Positions 25,520-36,300 of a stretch of DNA of 64,000 bases are shown here, piece after piece; positions within the stretch are counted from its first letter, which is position 1; each line of letters opens with the position of its first letter. Made by a program: the position numbers and the translations under genes. The notes beneath the pieces were generated by a model. That model did not search any database and was not told where the DNA came from. It saw nothing but the letters and a program-made list of their open reading frames with translations. The DNA lies in NCBI GenBank assembly GCA_947652115.1, contig OX393562.1, forward strand, positions 30,435,931 through 30,499,930, read 5' to 3'. The stretch is from Blastomussa wellsi (lineage: Eukaryota > Cnidaria > Anthozoa > Scleractinia > Plerogyridae).

Positions 25520-27278
25520 GATAAGTGAAATGCATCAACTGCCACAGCCCCTGGATCAGGGCGCCAGGAGACATAAGGCTGAAGCTGGTGGTTTAGTCTG
25601 GAAGCGAATAAGTCAATATTGGGCACAACCTTAACTACATTGAGGCAGTCCCTGAAAATAGTTCTGTCTAGTGTCCACTCAAGTTGTGAGTGAGACTGTC
25701 TGGATTGTTTATCAGCTTCCACATTCTCTATGCCTGGGATATGGACAGCTGTAAGCCAAATATTTCTTTCAGCACACCATAACCAAATTTCTTTGGCAAG
25801 GTCATTTCTTTTCTCAGAGCTACTAGTACCCATATGGTTTACATCAGACAGGGCAGTCATATTATCAACCATGACCTTCACATGCTGCCCATTAAGGATC
25901 GATGAAAAAGATTTCAGAGCCAAGTAAATGGCCAGGAGCTCCAAATAGTTTATGTGGTTTCTGGCCTCCTCTGGAGTCCAGTGGCCACCTGTACTGGTGT
26001 CATTTAGGGCACAGCCCCAGCCAGTGGATGAGGCATCAGTGGTCATGACAACAGAAGGCTCACCATGACTAATGACATTGTAGCTTGCTTCAAGGTGTGT
26101 GTTCCACCACATTAATTCTTTACAAGCTTTCTCTGATACTTTCATAAAAGCATCATAATCACCCTTGCTGTATCTTAGGGCCAGAGTTTTCTCCCTCTCT
26201 AATTGGCGGAAATAAAGTGGGCCAAACATGACACCTGGGAAACTAGATACCATATACCCAAGGGCCCTGGAAACCTCCCGTATAGTGGTTTTGGGGGCCT
26301 TGATAAGCTTGGTACAGACTGATTGTAGCTTGTCAATTTTTTCATTTGTGAAATAAATTTTCATCTGGACTGAGTCCAAGACAAACCCCAAAAATACTAA
26401 CTTTTGTGTAGGGGTAAAAATTGACTTCTGAGGGTGAAGAATGAAACCCAATGAGAGGAACATTTTCACAGTGTCTAGGACATTAGCTAAGCATTCCTCA
26501 TAACTTCCACCTTGTAGGTATGAGTCATCAATATAAGGTGAGTTTATATGTCCAAGTTGCCTCAAAACTGCGTAGGCTGGCTTCATAAGTTTGGTGAACT
26601 TTCTCGGACAGAAAGCTAAGCCATTAGGAAAACAGGTAAACTGATACAATTTACCAGCCCATTCAAACTTAAGGTACTTCTGGTGTGCAACCGCAATGGG
26701 GACAGAGTAATAGGCGTCCTTAGATCCACAGATGCCATATAGCAGTTAGGTGTTATAAGGCTTATTACACTTTGAAGTGTATCCATTTTAAAGTGGTTGT
26801 ATTGTACATGCTTATTCAGGTTTTTAAGATTTAGTATCATCCTGTGAGATCCATCTTTTTTGGGTCGCACAAAAACAGAAGAGATAAACTCCCCTGGCTC
26901 ATGTCTGGTTTTAACAATAACTGCTTTCTTAAGCAGGCTTGTAACCTCTTTAGAAATGATAGCATTTTCTGCAGCACTAAAACATTTCATTGTAGGGGTG
27001 TGTGTTTGACAAGGCTTAGTGTCAAATTCAATGTATTGCCCTGACACCATTTGAAGAATCTCAGTGTCTGAGGTAATTTTTTGCCAACAATGGACAAATT
27101 TTGCCAGCCTACCGCTTTTGAAGCAACTTATTTGTTCAACAAGGTAAGCTATTAGTGTAGGAATAAAGCCTTCAAACTGATTTACCTGTAGCAATTGAAG
27201 CTTTGGCATGATATCATCATCAGTGTTTATTTTTTGCTGGTTTCCTCCTTTTTCTTCCAGTTTCTCTGTGGTTTCCAC
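25090..27278 (-). pseudogene. DIRS-type reverse transcriptase-RNase H, frameshifted
   Basis: The N-terminal part (27278-26616) reads SKEVTSLLKKAVIVKTRHEP, then the first RT block (RPKKDGSHRMILNLKNLNKH). Conserved sequence then moves to another frame between about 26740 and 26650. The remainder (26649-25090) holds FPNGLAFCPRKFTK, the catalytic YIDD, RNase H blocks TTDASSTGWG and VDNMTALSDV, HIPGIENVEADKQSRQ, and the DIRS-typical tail DLFASRLNHQLQPYVSWRPD. The break looks like a single-base change in phase near 26725, in the RT fingers/palm. Either the copy is inactive, or the base is a sequencing error. No other stop was seen. Confidence 0.8.
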
Positions 27279-28354
27279 TTGGACTGGAAGTGGCCCTTGC
27301 CTAAAAAAGGCTGGCTCTGTTTCTGTCGATATGGAGGTTTGGTGGAAGATTTGGAGCTATTGTGAACAGCCGTATGACTTATTCGATTTGATGCTCGAAT
27401 CGCAGTAAGCTGCGACTGAAGCTCGTCGCCAAATAGCAAGGTTGTAACCGGTGTTTGAGAAGAACACAGTGACCCATACTCCTTGTTTAGGTTGGGTTTG
27501 ATAGCTTCCCGTCTACGTAGCGAGAGCTCGTAATTCGTGTGGCCCAACAGGGCAATAGCATCGATTTGTGCTGTGAGTAATGCACTCGTGTCAAGCTTCC
27601 TACCTTGGCTTCTAAAATCCATGAGCGTCTGGGTTGATTGTGCAATAATGGCTCCAACCTTCACTATCATGTTCTGAATAGCGGACAATCTGAGGTCCTG
27701 CTTTTTCCCATAATGGGATAATTTTTCCCAAATCTCAGGGTTCACCTTGGGAGCAACAAGTTTCTCGCAGTTTTCAGGGCGATCGTATTTCTCGACCGTT
27801 TCTTTGACCTTGTTCTCGCCAAGTTTTGAAGCCCATCTCTTATTGATAATTTCAGCAAGTTGCTTAGAGATTGGGCTGCTCACTTTGTCATCTTTGGAGA
27901 AGTCTAGGGCCAGTTTCTTTAAAAGTTCGTCTTCGCCATCATTTTTGCAGGAGTCCTGCGAGCTGGCGGACGACTTTTTGGCGCCTTCAGCCTCGTTCTC
28001 CGCGTTGGTCGCAAGAAGCTCGTGAACGTCTGCATCATCGCTCTCACTGTCAGTTTCACCTTCTTCACTGACTTCAACTCGAGACTTCTTTGTTTTCCCA
28101 TTTAAAGGGTTTAAATTCCCAGAGCGAGCGTCTCGCTTTGCTGGGCACTGCTTTGACAAAGTAGCGAACGCTTCACCCATGGCGGACATTGAACCCGCCA
28201 TGTGATCCATGTTTTGGTTCAATTTTGCGAGTACACTCAATAGCGAGTCGCTATTTTCGAGTGCAGATTCTTCTAAAAGGTCGTCCTCAATTTCCTCTGT
28301 GGAAGGAGGCCCCGTTCCTTCGGGGTTATCTTCGGAATTTGTTGAGTTCGCCAT
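27227..28354 (-). CDS. DIRS-like gag-type protein
   Basis: A 375-residue frame starting at an ATG (MANSTNSEDNPEG), 70 bp inside the right terminal repeat. Acidic Ser/Glu-rich stretches occur (for example SEEGETDSESDDADVHELL). A central helical region carries WEKLSHYGKKQDLRLSAIQ, and the C-terminus is basic and Lys/Gln-rich. No zinc knuckle is visible. Position and composition match the first frame of DIRS1-type elements. It overlaps the RT frame by 52 bp. Probable role: packaging of element RNA. Confidence 0.7.
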   Translation of the reverse strand: MANSTNSEDNPEGTGPPSTEEIEDDLLEESALENSDSLLSVLAKLNQNMDHMAGSMSAMGEAFATLSKQCPAKRDARSGNLNPLNGKTKKSRVEVSEEGETDSESDDADVHELLATNAENEAEGAKKSSASSQDSCKNDGEDELLKKLALDFSKDDKVSSPISKQLAEIINKRWASKLGENKVKETVEKYDRPENCEKLVAPKVNPEIWEKLSHYGKKQDLRLSAIQNMIVKVGAIIAQSTQTLMDFRSQGRKLDTSALLTAQIDAIALLGHTNYELSLRRREAIKPNLNKEYGSLCSSQTPVTTLLFGDELQSQLTAIRASNRISHTAVHNSSKSSTKPPYRQKQSQPFLGKGHFQSKWKPQRNWKKKEETSKK

Positions 28355-28483
28355 AAGAAAAATTTAACGTGCAACTACTACAAAGGTTCGCTTGCAAGTG
28401 ACCGCTCTGGTTTCGCGCGCATATCTCACGTGACTCCTTAGCGACATTGACCAATGACGAAGTAGAATTTAGCGAAAGTGGCC

Positions 28484-28908
28484 AATTAACAGCCTTCAAT
28501 TTTCTAATTTGTTGAACATGTGACATCTGAACAACAAGGAAAGGACAGCTAAAATAAAATTTTTAAATCTGAAAATAAAACATCAAATCCAACAATAAAT
28601 TCTCAAACGTGTTTTAATCTCAGATTATAGTATAATATATAAACATATAATGACATATTTAATTGTTTCTTATCCCAAAGATAGTCTTGACAATGAAACT
28701 TTTCATTTGCTGGAAGGAAAAATACGTTTTTGGCCTATATACACTGTCACTGGGCCTACATTTTTCGTCACCAACTGAGGTCATTTCTTCAAACAGTCCA
28801 AACATTAATAGCAGATGACTCTGGAACATATTAATTTTAAGATGTGTGAAGATGTTTGTCAGTTAATTATCCTGATCCAAGTGGTGGTTAAATAACTGCT
28901 CGCACTGC
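28484..28908. other. Spacer between the DIRS-like element and DUT
   Basis: AT-rich, no open frame of note. Probably contains the DUT 3'UTR. No certain polyadenylation site was assigned. Confidence 0.4.
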
Positions 28909-30075
28909 CTATTTTCCAGTAGATCCATAGCCTCCTGAGCCACGTGCTGTATCATCTAGTTCCTGGTCAAAAATAATTTTCAACTTAAGTAGGCCTTATC
29001 GCAGTTTTCAACGCAATCTTCACGGGTAGGCAAAGTGGTCAGAAATTACAGTGTTTGTATGGGAATCTGATGGGAAATAACTTTATTAAAAATTGAAGTT
29101 TGCTTAAATATTTTCAGCACACGCCTATATATTTGGCGAGAAATTTCTCTGTTGATCACTAAGAAATTACAGAAGTAAATGGATTGTTTAGCAAGACTAG
29201 AATATTTAATCAAGCATGAAATATATCTAGCAGTGACACAATTTTTTACCTTAACTTCTACAAGAGGTGGTGTGCTTATTCTCTCAACGATTAATTGAGC
29301 AATGCGATCACCATGGTTGACTTCATAATCATTGTTTGACAAGTTGAAAAGTACCACCCCAACGTTTCCACGATAATCACGGTCTACAACACCAGCTCCA
29401 ACATCAATGTGATGCTTCAAGGAAAGGCTGGATCTGTAAAAAGATATTAAAAGAAGTCAAAACGCGAATTCTCATTATAGCATTAGGTAGGGATACTGTC
29501 CGAAATTGTTCAAATGCCATGGTTCGACAAGTTTAGCCAAAGTTGAGAGTTGTTCAGAATAAACTTGAGAAATATCCAAATGCTAGCTAATTTAATTTCC
29601 CGCCATCTGACTGCAGCAATCAAGCTGCTCCGAACGCATCAATATATCTCCAAATTCACAACTACAGTGCAAGTGTACATGAGCTTAGTAAGCGAAACGA
29701 CCGGCTAGCGTTGAGTCACTTGCAGTGTTTGGTCGACAAAGATCATGTCCTCGTGTCGTTCACGTGTGCTCTGAGCTCTGTCGCGTTCTATATTCACGAA
29801 GCAGTAATCCTACATATCGTTGCTTACCTCGGGGCAACTCGTCCATAACATCCTTCAGGCAGCGCAATAGCGATATCAGTCTTCACCAAAGCCTTCCCTT
29901 GCTTGGCAATGATCACGTTTTCCGCGCTGTACAAGTCGTACCCTGCAGCCAATTCTGACCCTCTGCTTGGAGAAGTCGCGCGATCGCTGAGCTTTTTGAA
30001 GTACAATACTTTCTCATGACGTTCAGGGTGGCAATATCCGAGCGCTGTAAGGGATGTGGACATGAGCTGACCCAT
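28909..30075 (-). CDS. DUT: Deoxyuridine 5'-triphosphate nucleotidohydrolase (dUTPase)
   Basis: Hydrolyses dUTP to dUMP and pyrophosphate, keeping uracil out of DNA and supplying the dTMP precursor. It acts as a homotrimer. Three exons (minus): 30075-29828, 29433-29250 and 28962-28909, GT-AG introns, together 486 bp = 161 residues plus stop, close to the usual size of the trimeric enzyme. All five family motifs are present: 1 AAGYDLYSA (43-51), 2 GRVAPRSSL (78-86, formed across the first splice), 3 [19 protein letters not shown] (93-111, with catalytic Asp and Tyr), 4 [12 protein letters not shown] (124-135) and 5 [11 protein letters not shown] (151-161, the flexible P-loop-like tail, in exon 3). 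No obvious mitochondrial presequence, so this is the nuclear/cytosolic form. Head to head with TARBP1. Confidence 0.96.
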
Positions 30076-30333
30076 TTTGTGGCTAAAGAAAGAGCGAGTT
30101 ATTCCCGTCCTCGAAGAAATGGCGCCGCTTCGACCGAAATTTAATGCAAGCGAGCCCGGGTTTTTTAGTTATACATTTATTTTTGGCGCCAAGCGAAATC
30201 GGTGGATGGTGATTGGTCCCTTCTGAAATAATCAGCCAATAGAATCTCGTGTCAAAAATCAAGTTTCAGTCTGCTTGCTGTCTTCCCGGTCGAAAGTAAC
30301 GCCTGTTTTCTTTTGTCGACATCGTGTGGGAAA
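30076..30333. promoter_or_regulatory. Divergent DUT/TARBP1 promoter
   Basis: Only 258 bp separate the two start codons. Elements seen: a palindrome TTTTGGCGCCAAG at 30181-30193 that fits an E2F site on both strands, an inverted CCAAT box (ATTGG, 30212-30216), a direct CCAAT (30236-30240), and a second GGCGCC at 30121-30126. No TATA box. DUT is an S-phase gene regulated by E2F in mammals, so an E2F site is plausible. Binding is inference. Confidence 0.65.
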
Positions 30334-33300
30334 ATGGCCGAACTACTCCAATTCATTTGTGACAATTCTGATCACTCCCAGATCTTGAGCGTTCTGAAAC
30401 GCTTTGTAGAACAAAAAAATTTTGCTGCCGATACAAATTTCTTAGAATCGCTCAAACTGGTGTTAACTGAGCTTGAAAAATCTAAAAATCTAAGCGACGA
30501 TGTAGTCACTAAGGTTTTGAGGGAGATTTGTTGGCCGATTGTGTACGGCTCTTCACACGCTAACGATAATGATCAGCTCTCTGGAAACAGTAGAAAAAGG
30601 CTTCATCTCTGTTACGATATTGTAGTTTTTTGCTGTTCATTGTTTCCGACAAATTTGCTGTCAGAGATTTGCGAAAAATCCCTTCAGATTCTGAGGAGAT
30701 ACATCGAGGAAGTGAGTGGTACGGAAGAGAACGCACGCGCTGTCTCGGTAACTTTGGATGTCATTGGAAATCTTGTGAATTCAGATGCGCTAAATGCTTC
30801 TGAACACACCAGTGTTATATCTGGAGAACATGGGGATAACTTGTTTCAGGAGTTGTTGAAGATTTTACCTCATATACCTGAAAGCTTCTGTGGTAAAGTA
30901 ACTGGTCTTGTGTTGCCAGCTTTCTTGGAATTTAAGAGAACGGAGCGATGCGAGGTGAGTTGTAACTGTTATGAAGTGCAGGATGTAGCTTATGTTAGGC
31001 GAATGGCTAATTTCACAAGATAAAGGAGAGCTTATTACTGGCTGCAATTTCACTAGAAAACGAAGTCTTGGATGTTCTAAGATCAGAAGAGACAGCTTTG
31101 ATTGGTATAAATGAGCTGGCTTTTATAATAGCGGAGCTCCAGGGGCATGAAGGGCCGCAAAGCGGAGCACCATAACCATAGGAGAAGGACAATCGTGCAT
31201 GCATAGAAATAGAACTGTGCATTCAAGCTTTCATGGTCGACATGGCCAGTGGCATGGATCGCGGGCGTGTGCGCCCTACGACGACGACGTCACTCAAAAT
31301 GGCGGCCATTTGGGTAGCCATGCCTTGTCAATACCTTGTCAACCTTATCAGCTCACAGACTTTTATCTCAGATCATTTCACAGGTTTCACCTTCTCTGGG
31401 AGTCATGGCATGTGATCATGCCTTCCCTCTCTAAAGCCCTGCCTTCCCTCTCTAAAGCCTGCATGATTGCAGGTTATAAGATTCACTGATTACAAGGCTA
31501 AGAATGTCTCGGTGTCGCAGAGAATTTTAATTAATGCAAAATTCGTGAAAAATAAATGAAGTCAGAAATCATGTCAGCATCAATTGCTTTTTTTAATAAA
31601 TTAATTTGTGAAAAATTTGAATGCTGTAAAGTTGAGACATCTAGTTGACAATTTTGCTAATCAAATTTTGTTGGAAAGGAAGTTATCATGTTTTTAAATT
31701 GTTGTTTGTAAGTTTTCCCATGGTGTTTACAGACAAGTGTATATAAATTTAGAAACATTATTAACTGCTTCCGATATAACCTGCAACTCTATAATTGGAT
31801 CATCAAAATCTCTTATCAAGATGTCTTTAGTCCATTCAACATTAGATTCTGGTCTTCCTGTATGAACTCTAGAAGGGGTGTCCCTTTTTGGCGGAATGAC
31901 GGAATGGCAGTAGTATTGCCCTTAGCAACAAGTAAAAGCTAATGGCAAGCAAACTAGCCATTGAAAGTGAACCGGTGTGAAAGTTAACGGCAAGCAAAAG
32001 CGGGGTTTCGACAAAACACTGACCCCCTTACTGACCCCCTATAAAATCAGCGGGAAAAAGTCCAGACTATCAATCGGACCGATTCAAGTTTATTAATAAA
32101 TTTATTTTAGCTTAGCTGAAATTTCTAAGATGGTGGATGCATTGCAGCTTAGGGATTTTTTACAATCTATGAAAAGGCTATTATATTAATGTGCAGTCAC
32201 ACCTAAATAATCCCAAGATTAAGTTTAATTACAGGTATTGCTGTTTTTCAACACTTGTAGGCTGTTTGGAATGCAGTGAAACAGATTTCTCAAAGTCAAG
32301 CAACTGGTTCGAGTACTGGAACATTCAACCAAACCTATGCCATTCTTTGTGGGCTTGCAGATTTCTTCTTGAGCCCAAACAACTTCAATCTCTTACATGG
32401 AGCTGAGTTTTGGGAAATTATTCAGAAGGGTCTGGTCATGAATGAGCCTCTCACAAGAAAACGGAGCATGTACCTATTAAAGAGGACGTTAGACTTGCTA
32501 GATAAGCAGCCATGTGATTTGTTGGTGCTCAGTGAAAAAGGAAATCACATATTTTACTGGTCGTCTGAAAAGAGTGACTCTCTGATGAGTGTATGGCGTG
32601 ATTTTGTTCTTATAATGGAAACATTGGATGAAAAGCAGGTACAATTTTAATCTTGAATGAGACTGGCAAGGATTGAAAATTTAGGTCAGAGTCTCAAGAG
32701 CCCCTGAAAGGTACAATGTACATGAGAATTTGTAATCCCCTAAAGGTTCAACGATCAGCCCCATGACTTTTAATATGTTTAACACTGCCTCCTAACCCCT
32801 CCCAATTCAGAATGATAATATGACTTTTACTTGCAGTGTGCAATAATTTTGAACAATCTTTACTCATATCAACTCTCTGCATTTGTGTGCCAAGTGACCC
32901 AGGGTTGGAAACTAAAATTTCAGAGCACTTGCCATCTGGGTGAGTGACTTTCAAGCTGCACTCGCCAAGACAATTTTTCACTCACCCAGGATCGTCCACA
33001 CACAAGAATAACATTTTAGCACATGCCTCACGAAACAATTACATGTACCAAGGGGAAGCTATTTTTGTATGTTTACCACTCAGCATCAGCTAGTCTGTGT
33101 GGGAGATTTCAAAATGGTTTAAACATTGTAAGCAATTGAAAGTTTGTGGACAGTGTAGATTATCTAAAAGAGGAAAGTAGAGAGTTATGCATATTTTGAA
33201 TAATACATTCTGAATATGAAACTCGTACTCAACAAACTGGGCAAGAGATCCATGATTACTACTCACCCAACAGTTCTGACACTCTCCTGGGTGAACGGGC

Positions 33301-36300
33301 GAGAACTAATTACCAACTCTGTAGAATGAAACTACTGTTCAGTAGTTTGCAGGCTGTATCTGAGCTACAAAATTCTTGCTGATCTACTTGCACGCTAACA
33401 TTCACAAACAACAAATCTAACTCTAAGTTAAATGACACCAGGCGTACATGCAGTTAGTTGGAGTACAAATCTACATGTGGACATATATAGAGGATATTAC
33501 ATGACTGCGCAGAGATACGACATTTCCCTTCAGGTGTTGGAAGATATTATTTTCATGTCAGAGTGAGCGCAGCGAATGAGTGAAATATGTTTCAACACGA
33601 GAAGAGAAATTTCGTATCTCCAAGCGGCCATGTAATATTCTATGTATTATATAAACACCAAATGAATGAACTTACAAACCTTTTCACATTTGCTGTGAAA
33701 GACGCGATTCATTACATAACCATAGCAACAGTGATATCTTCACATGTGAAGATAACATGTTACATGTATCTTCGTGTGTGAAGATATCAAGATTTTGCAC
33801 GAAAGCTCACCTGGTATTTCACTGCTGTTTATAATTATAATAAAATGAAGTGTTTATTCTCTATTTCATGATGAATGACTATGTTTACAATAATTATGTG
33901 AGTCACAAAGTATCCGACTGTTAGTTTTATTTTTTAGGTACACATCATTAAACCAGTGCTTCCACGGGTATCAACTATAGTCAGTGCAACAAAGAAAGGC
34001 CTGAATGGTAATATCTTAGTAAACAATTTTATGAAAATATTATTAGTTTTCTCGTCAGTTTTGTGTTTTACAATGGACCCTTTCCTCGGCTGCTTTTAGA
34101 TTACAATCAGTCCCCGCTTTCCCTCAGGTCTCATAGTCTAACATCAAAATGTACATCATGACCTGAGATAATTCAGACAATTCAGTAGAAATTAAATGTT
34201 ATTTCTAATAAAATTAATTCTTTAATATTATCCCTTGTTTATTCAGGTAGACAGGAAGACAGTCAGTCAGTCAGATGTTCAGTCGGTCGGCCAGTCAGTC
34301 AAAATCAGTCAGAAAGACAAGAAGGTAGTCAGTCAGTCAGTTGGTCAGTCAGAGTCAGTCAGTCAGTCATCCAGGCAGTCAGCCAGGCAAGCAGTCAGGC
34401 AGTCAGTCAGAGTCAGTCAGTCAATCTGTCCATCTGTTGATCAGTTGGTCAGTCAGTCAGTCACTCAGATTGGAGGGCAGTCAGTCCATCTGTCCCTCTG
34501 TTAGTCAGTCGGTCAGTCAGTCAGATTGGAGGACAGTTAGTCCATATGTCCATCTGTTGGTCAGTCGGTCAGTCAGTCAGTCAGTCAGTCAGATTGGAGG
34601 ACAGTCAGTCTGTCTGTCCATCTGTTGGTCAGTCAGTCAGATTGGAGGACAGTTAGTCCATCTGTCCATCTGTTGGTCAGTCAGTTAGTCAGTCAGTCAG
34701 ATTGGAGGACAGTCAGTCCGTCTGTCCATCTGTTGGTCAGTCGGCCAGTCAGTCAGTCAGTCAGATTGGAGGACAGTCAGTCTGTCTGTCCATCTGTTTG
34801 TCAGTCGGTCAGTCAGTCAGATTGGAGGACAGTCAGTCCGTCTGTCCATCTGTTGGTCAGTCGGCCAGTCAGTCAGTCAGATTGGAGGACAGTCAGTCCA
34901 TCTGTCCATCTGTTGGTCAGTCGGTCAGTCAGTCAGATTGGAGGACAGCCAGTCCATCTGTCCATCTGTTGGTCAGTCGGTCAGTCAGTCAGATTGGCGG
35001 ACAGTTAGTCCGTCTGTCCATCTGTTGGTCAGTCGGTCAGTCAGTCAGTCTGATTGGAGGACAGTTACTCCATCTGTCCATCTGTTGGTCAGTCAGTCAG
35101 TCAGTCAGATTGGAGGACAGTCAGTCCATCTGTCCATCTGTTGGTCAGTCAGTCAGTCAGTCAGATTTGAGGACAGTTAGTCCATCTGTTCATCTGTTGG
35201 TCAGTCAGTCAGATTGGAGGACAGTAAGTCCATCTGTCCATTTGTTGGTCAGATTGGTCAGTCAGATTGGAGGACAGTTAGTCCATCTGTTGGTCAGTCG
35301 GTCAGTCAGTCAGATTGGAGGACAGTTAGTCCATCTGTCCATCTGTTGGTCAGTCGGCAGTCAGTCAGTCAGATTGGAGGAATGTCAGTCGATCTGTCCA
35401 TCTGTTAGTCAGTTTGTCAGTCAGATAGACAATCAGTCAGTAGGTAATGTGGTCTTTGTTTGTTCGTTTGTAGGTGAAACAATGCTGGATATTTCATGGC
35501 TTCTTCGACTCTACCAAAGAGCAGCTCAACACGATAACAAGGTCATCTGTAGATGGGCCACCCTGGACCTCCTCAACATGGACCTGTGCAACTCACCACT
35601 TCTGAACACCACTTACTGGTGGTTCCTGTATGGCCCCCTGCTGAGCATGCTTGGTGAGTATGCTTTCTACACTAGGGCAGATGATGGTCTCAGAGGGGAC
35701 CCTCCCCCGGTGGGGAGTGCAGTTGTTGCCTTTTTCACTGAGTTTGCCAAGAACTTGTCAGACAATTACAGACCATCGTTTTGTGACGGGTTGCTAACTG
35801 CCATTGTCAAACAAGATTTTTCTCCAGTACCGCTGACTTTTATGTCCCAAATGTTGGCAAGTTTACCATCTTGTAAAGCCTGGGATTCTAATGTAATAGG
35901 AAGCATTCGCAGTATCTTTTCTCTATTCAGAACGTTTAGCCCACACATGTCGAGTGCTGTTCAGAGCTTTCTGTTGAAGGCAGTTATGAATTTGACTGAT
36001 CCCATGCATGTGTCCTGGGGCGATATTGGAGATTTCTTCTCTCTTCTCGCTAAGGATGATTGCTTATGCCGGGGAAATGCTTTATGGCAAGCAACAGTTC
36101 GGTGGGTGTGGCAAATTAATGGCATTGTTGGCCAAAAAGATTCTGGTAAAACTGGTTTGAGTCAAGTTGAAGCAGGATTTTCAAACCTGTTCGAGCACCT
36201 CAAGGCAAGCGTGGAGATATTTCTGAATGATGAGACACTAGAAGTATCAACCGGTGATACAGAAGTGGAGTCTTTAATATGGTTAGTTATCATCACATGT

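Larger units (their letters stand above)
23699..28483 (-). mobile_element. DIRS-like retrotransposon with inverted terminal repeats
   Basis: Gene order on the minus strand: gag-like (28354-27227), RT-RNase H (27278-25090, frameshifted) and tyrosine recombinase (25519-24290) overlapping the RT frame by about 430 bp. That overlap is characteristic of DIRS1-type elements and differs from the first element of this window. Inverted terminal repeats of 45 bp lie at 24084-24128 and 28424-28468. A further 14-bp pair GGCCACTTTCGCTA lies outside them (23699-23712, complement at 28470-28483). The left end also contains an extra, slightly diverged copy of the right terminus (23870-23938) inside an 83-bp-arm palindrome. 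No flanking target duplication was recognised, as expected for the order. Confidence 0.82.
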
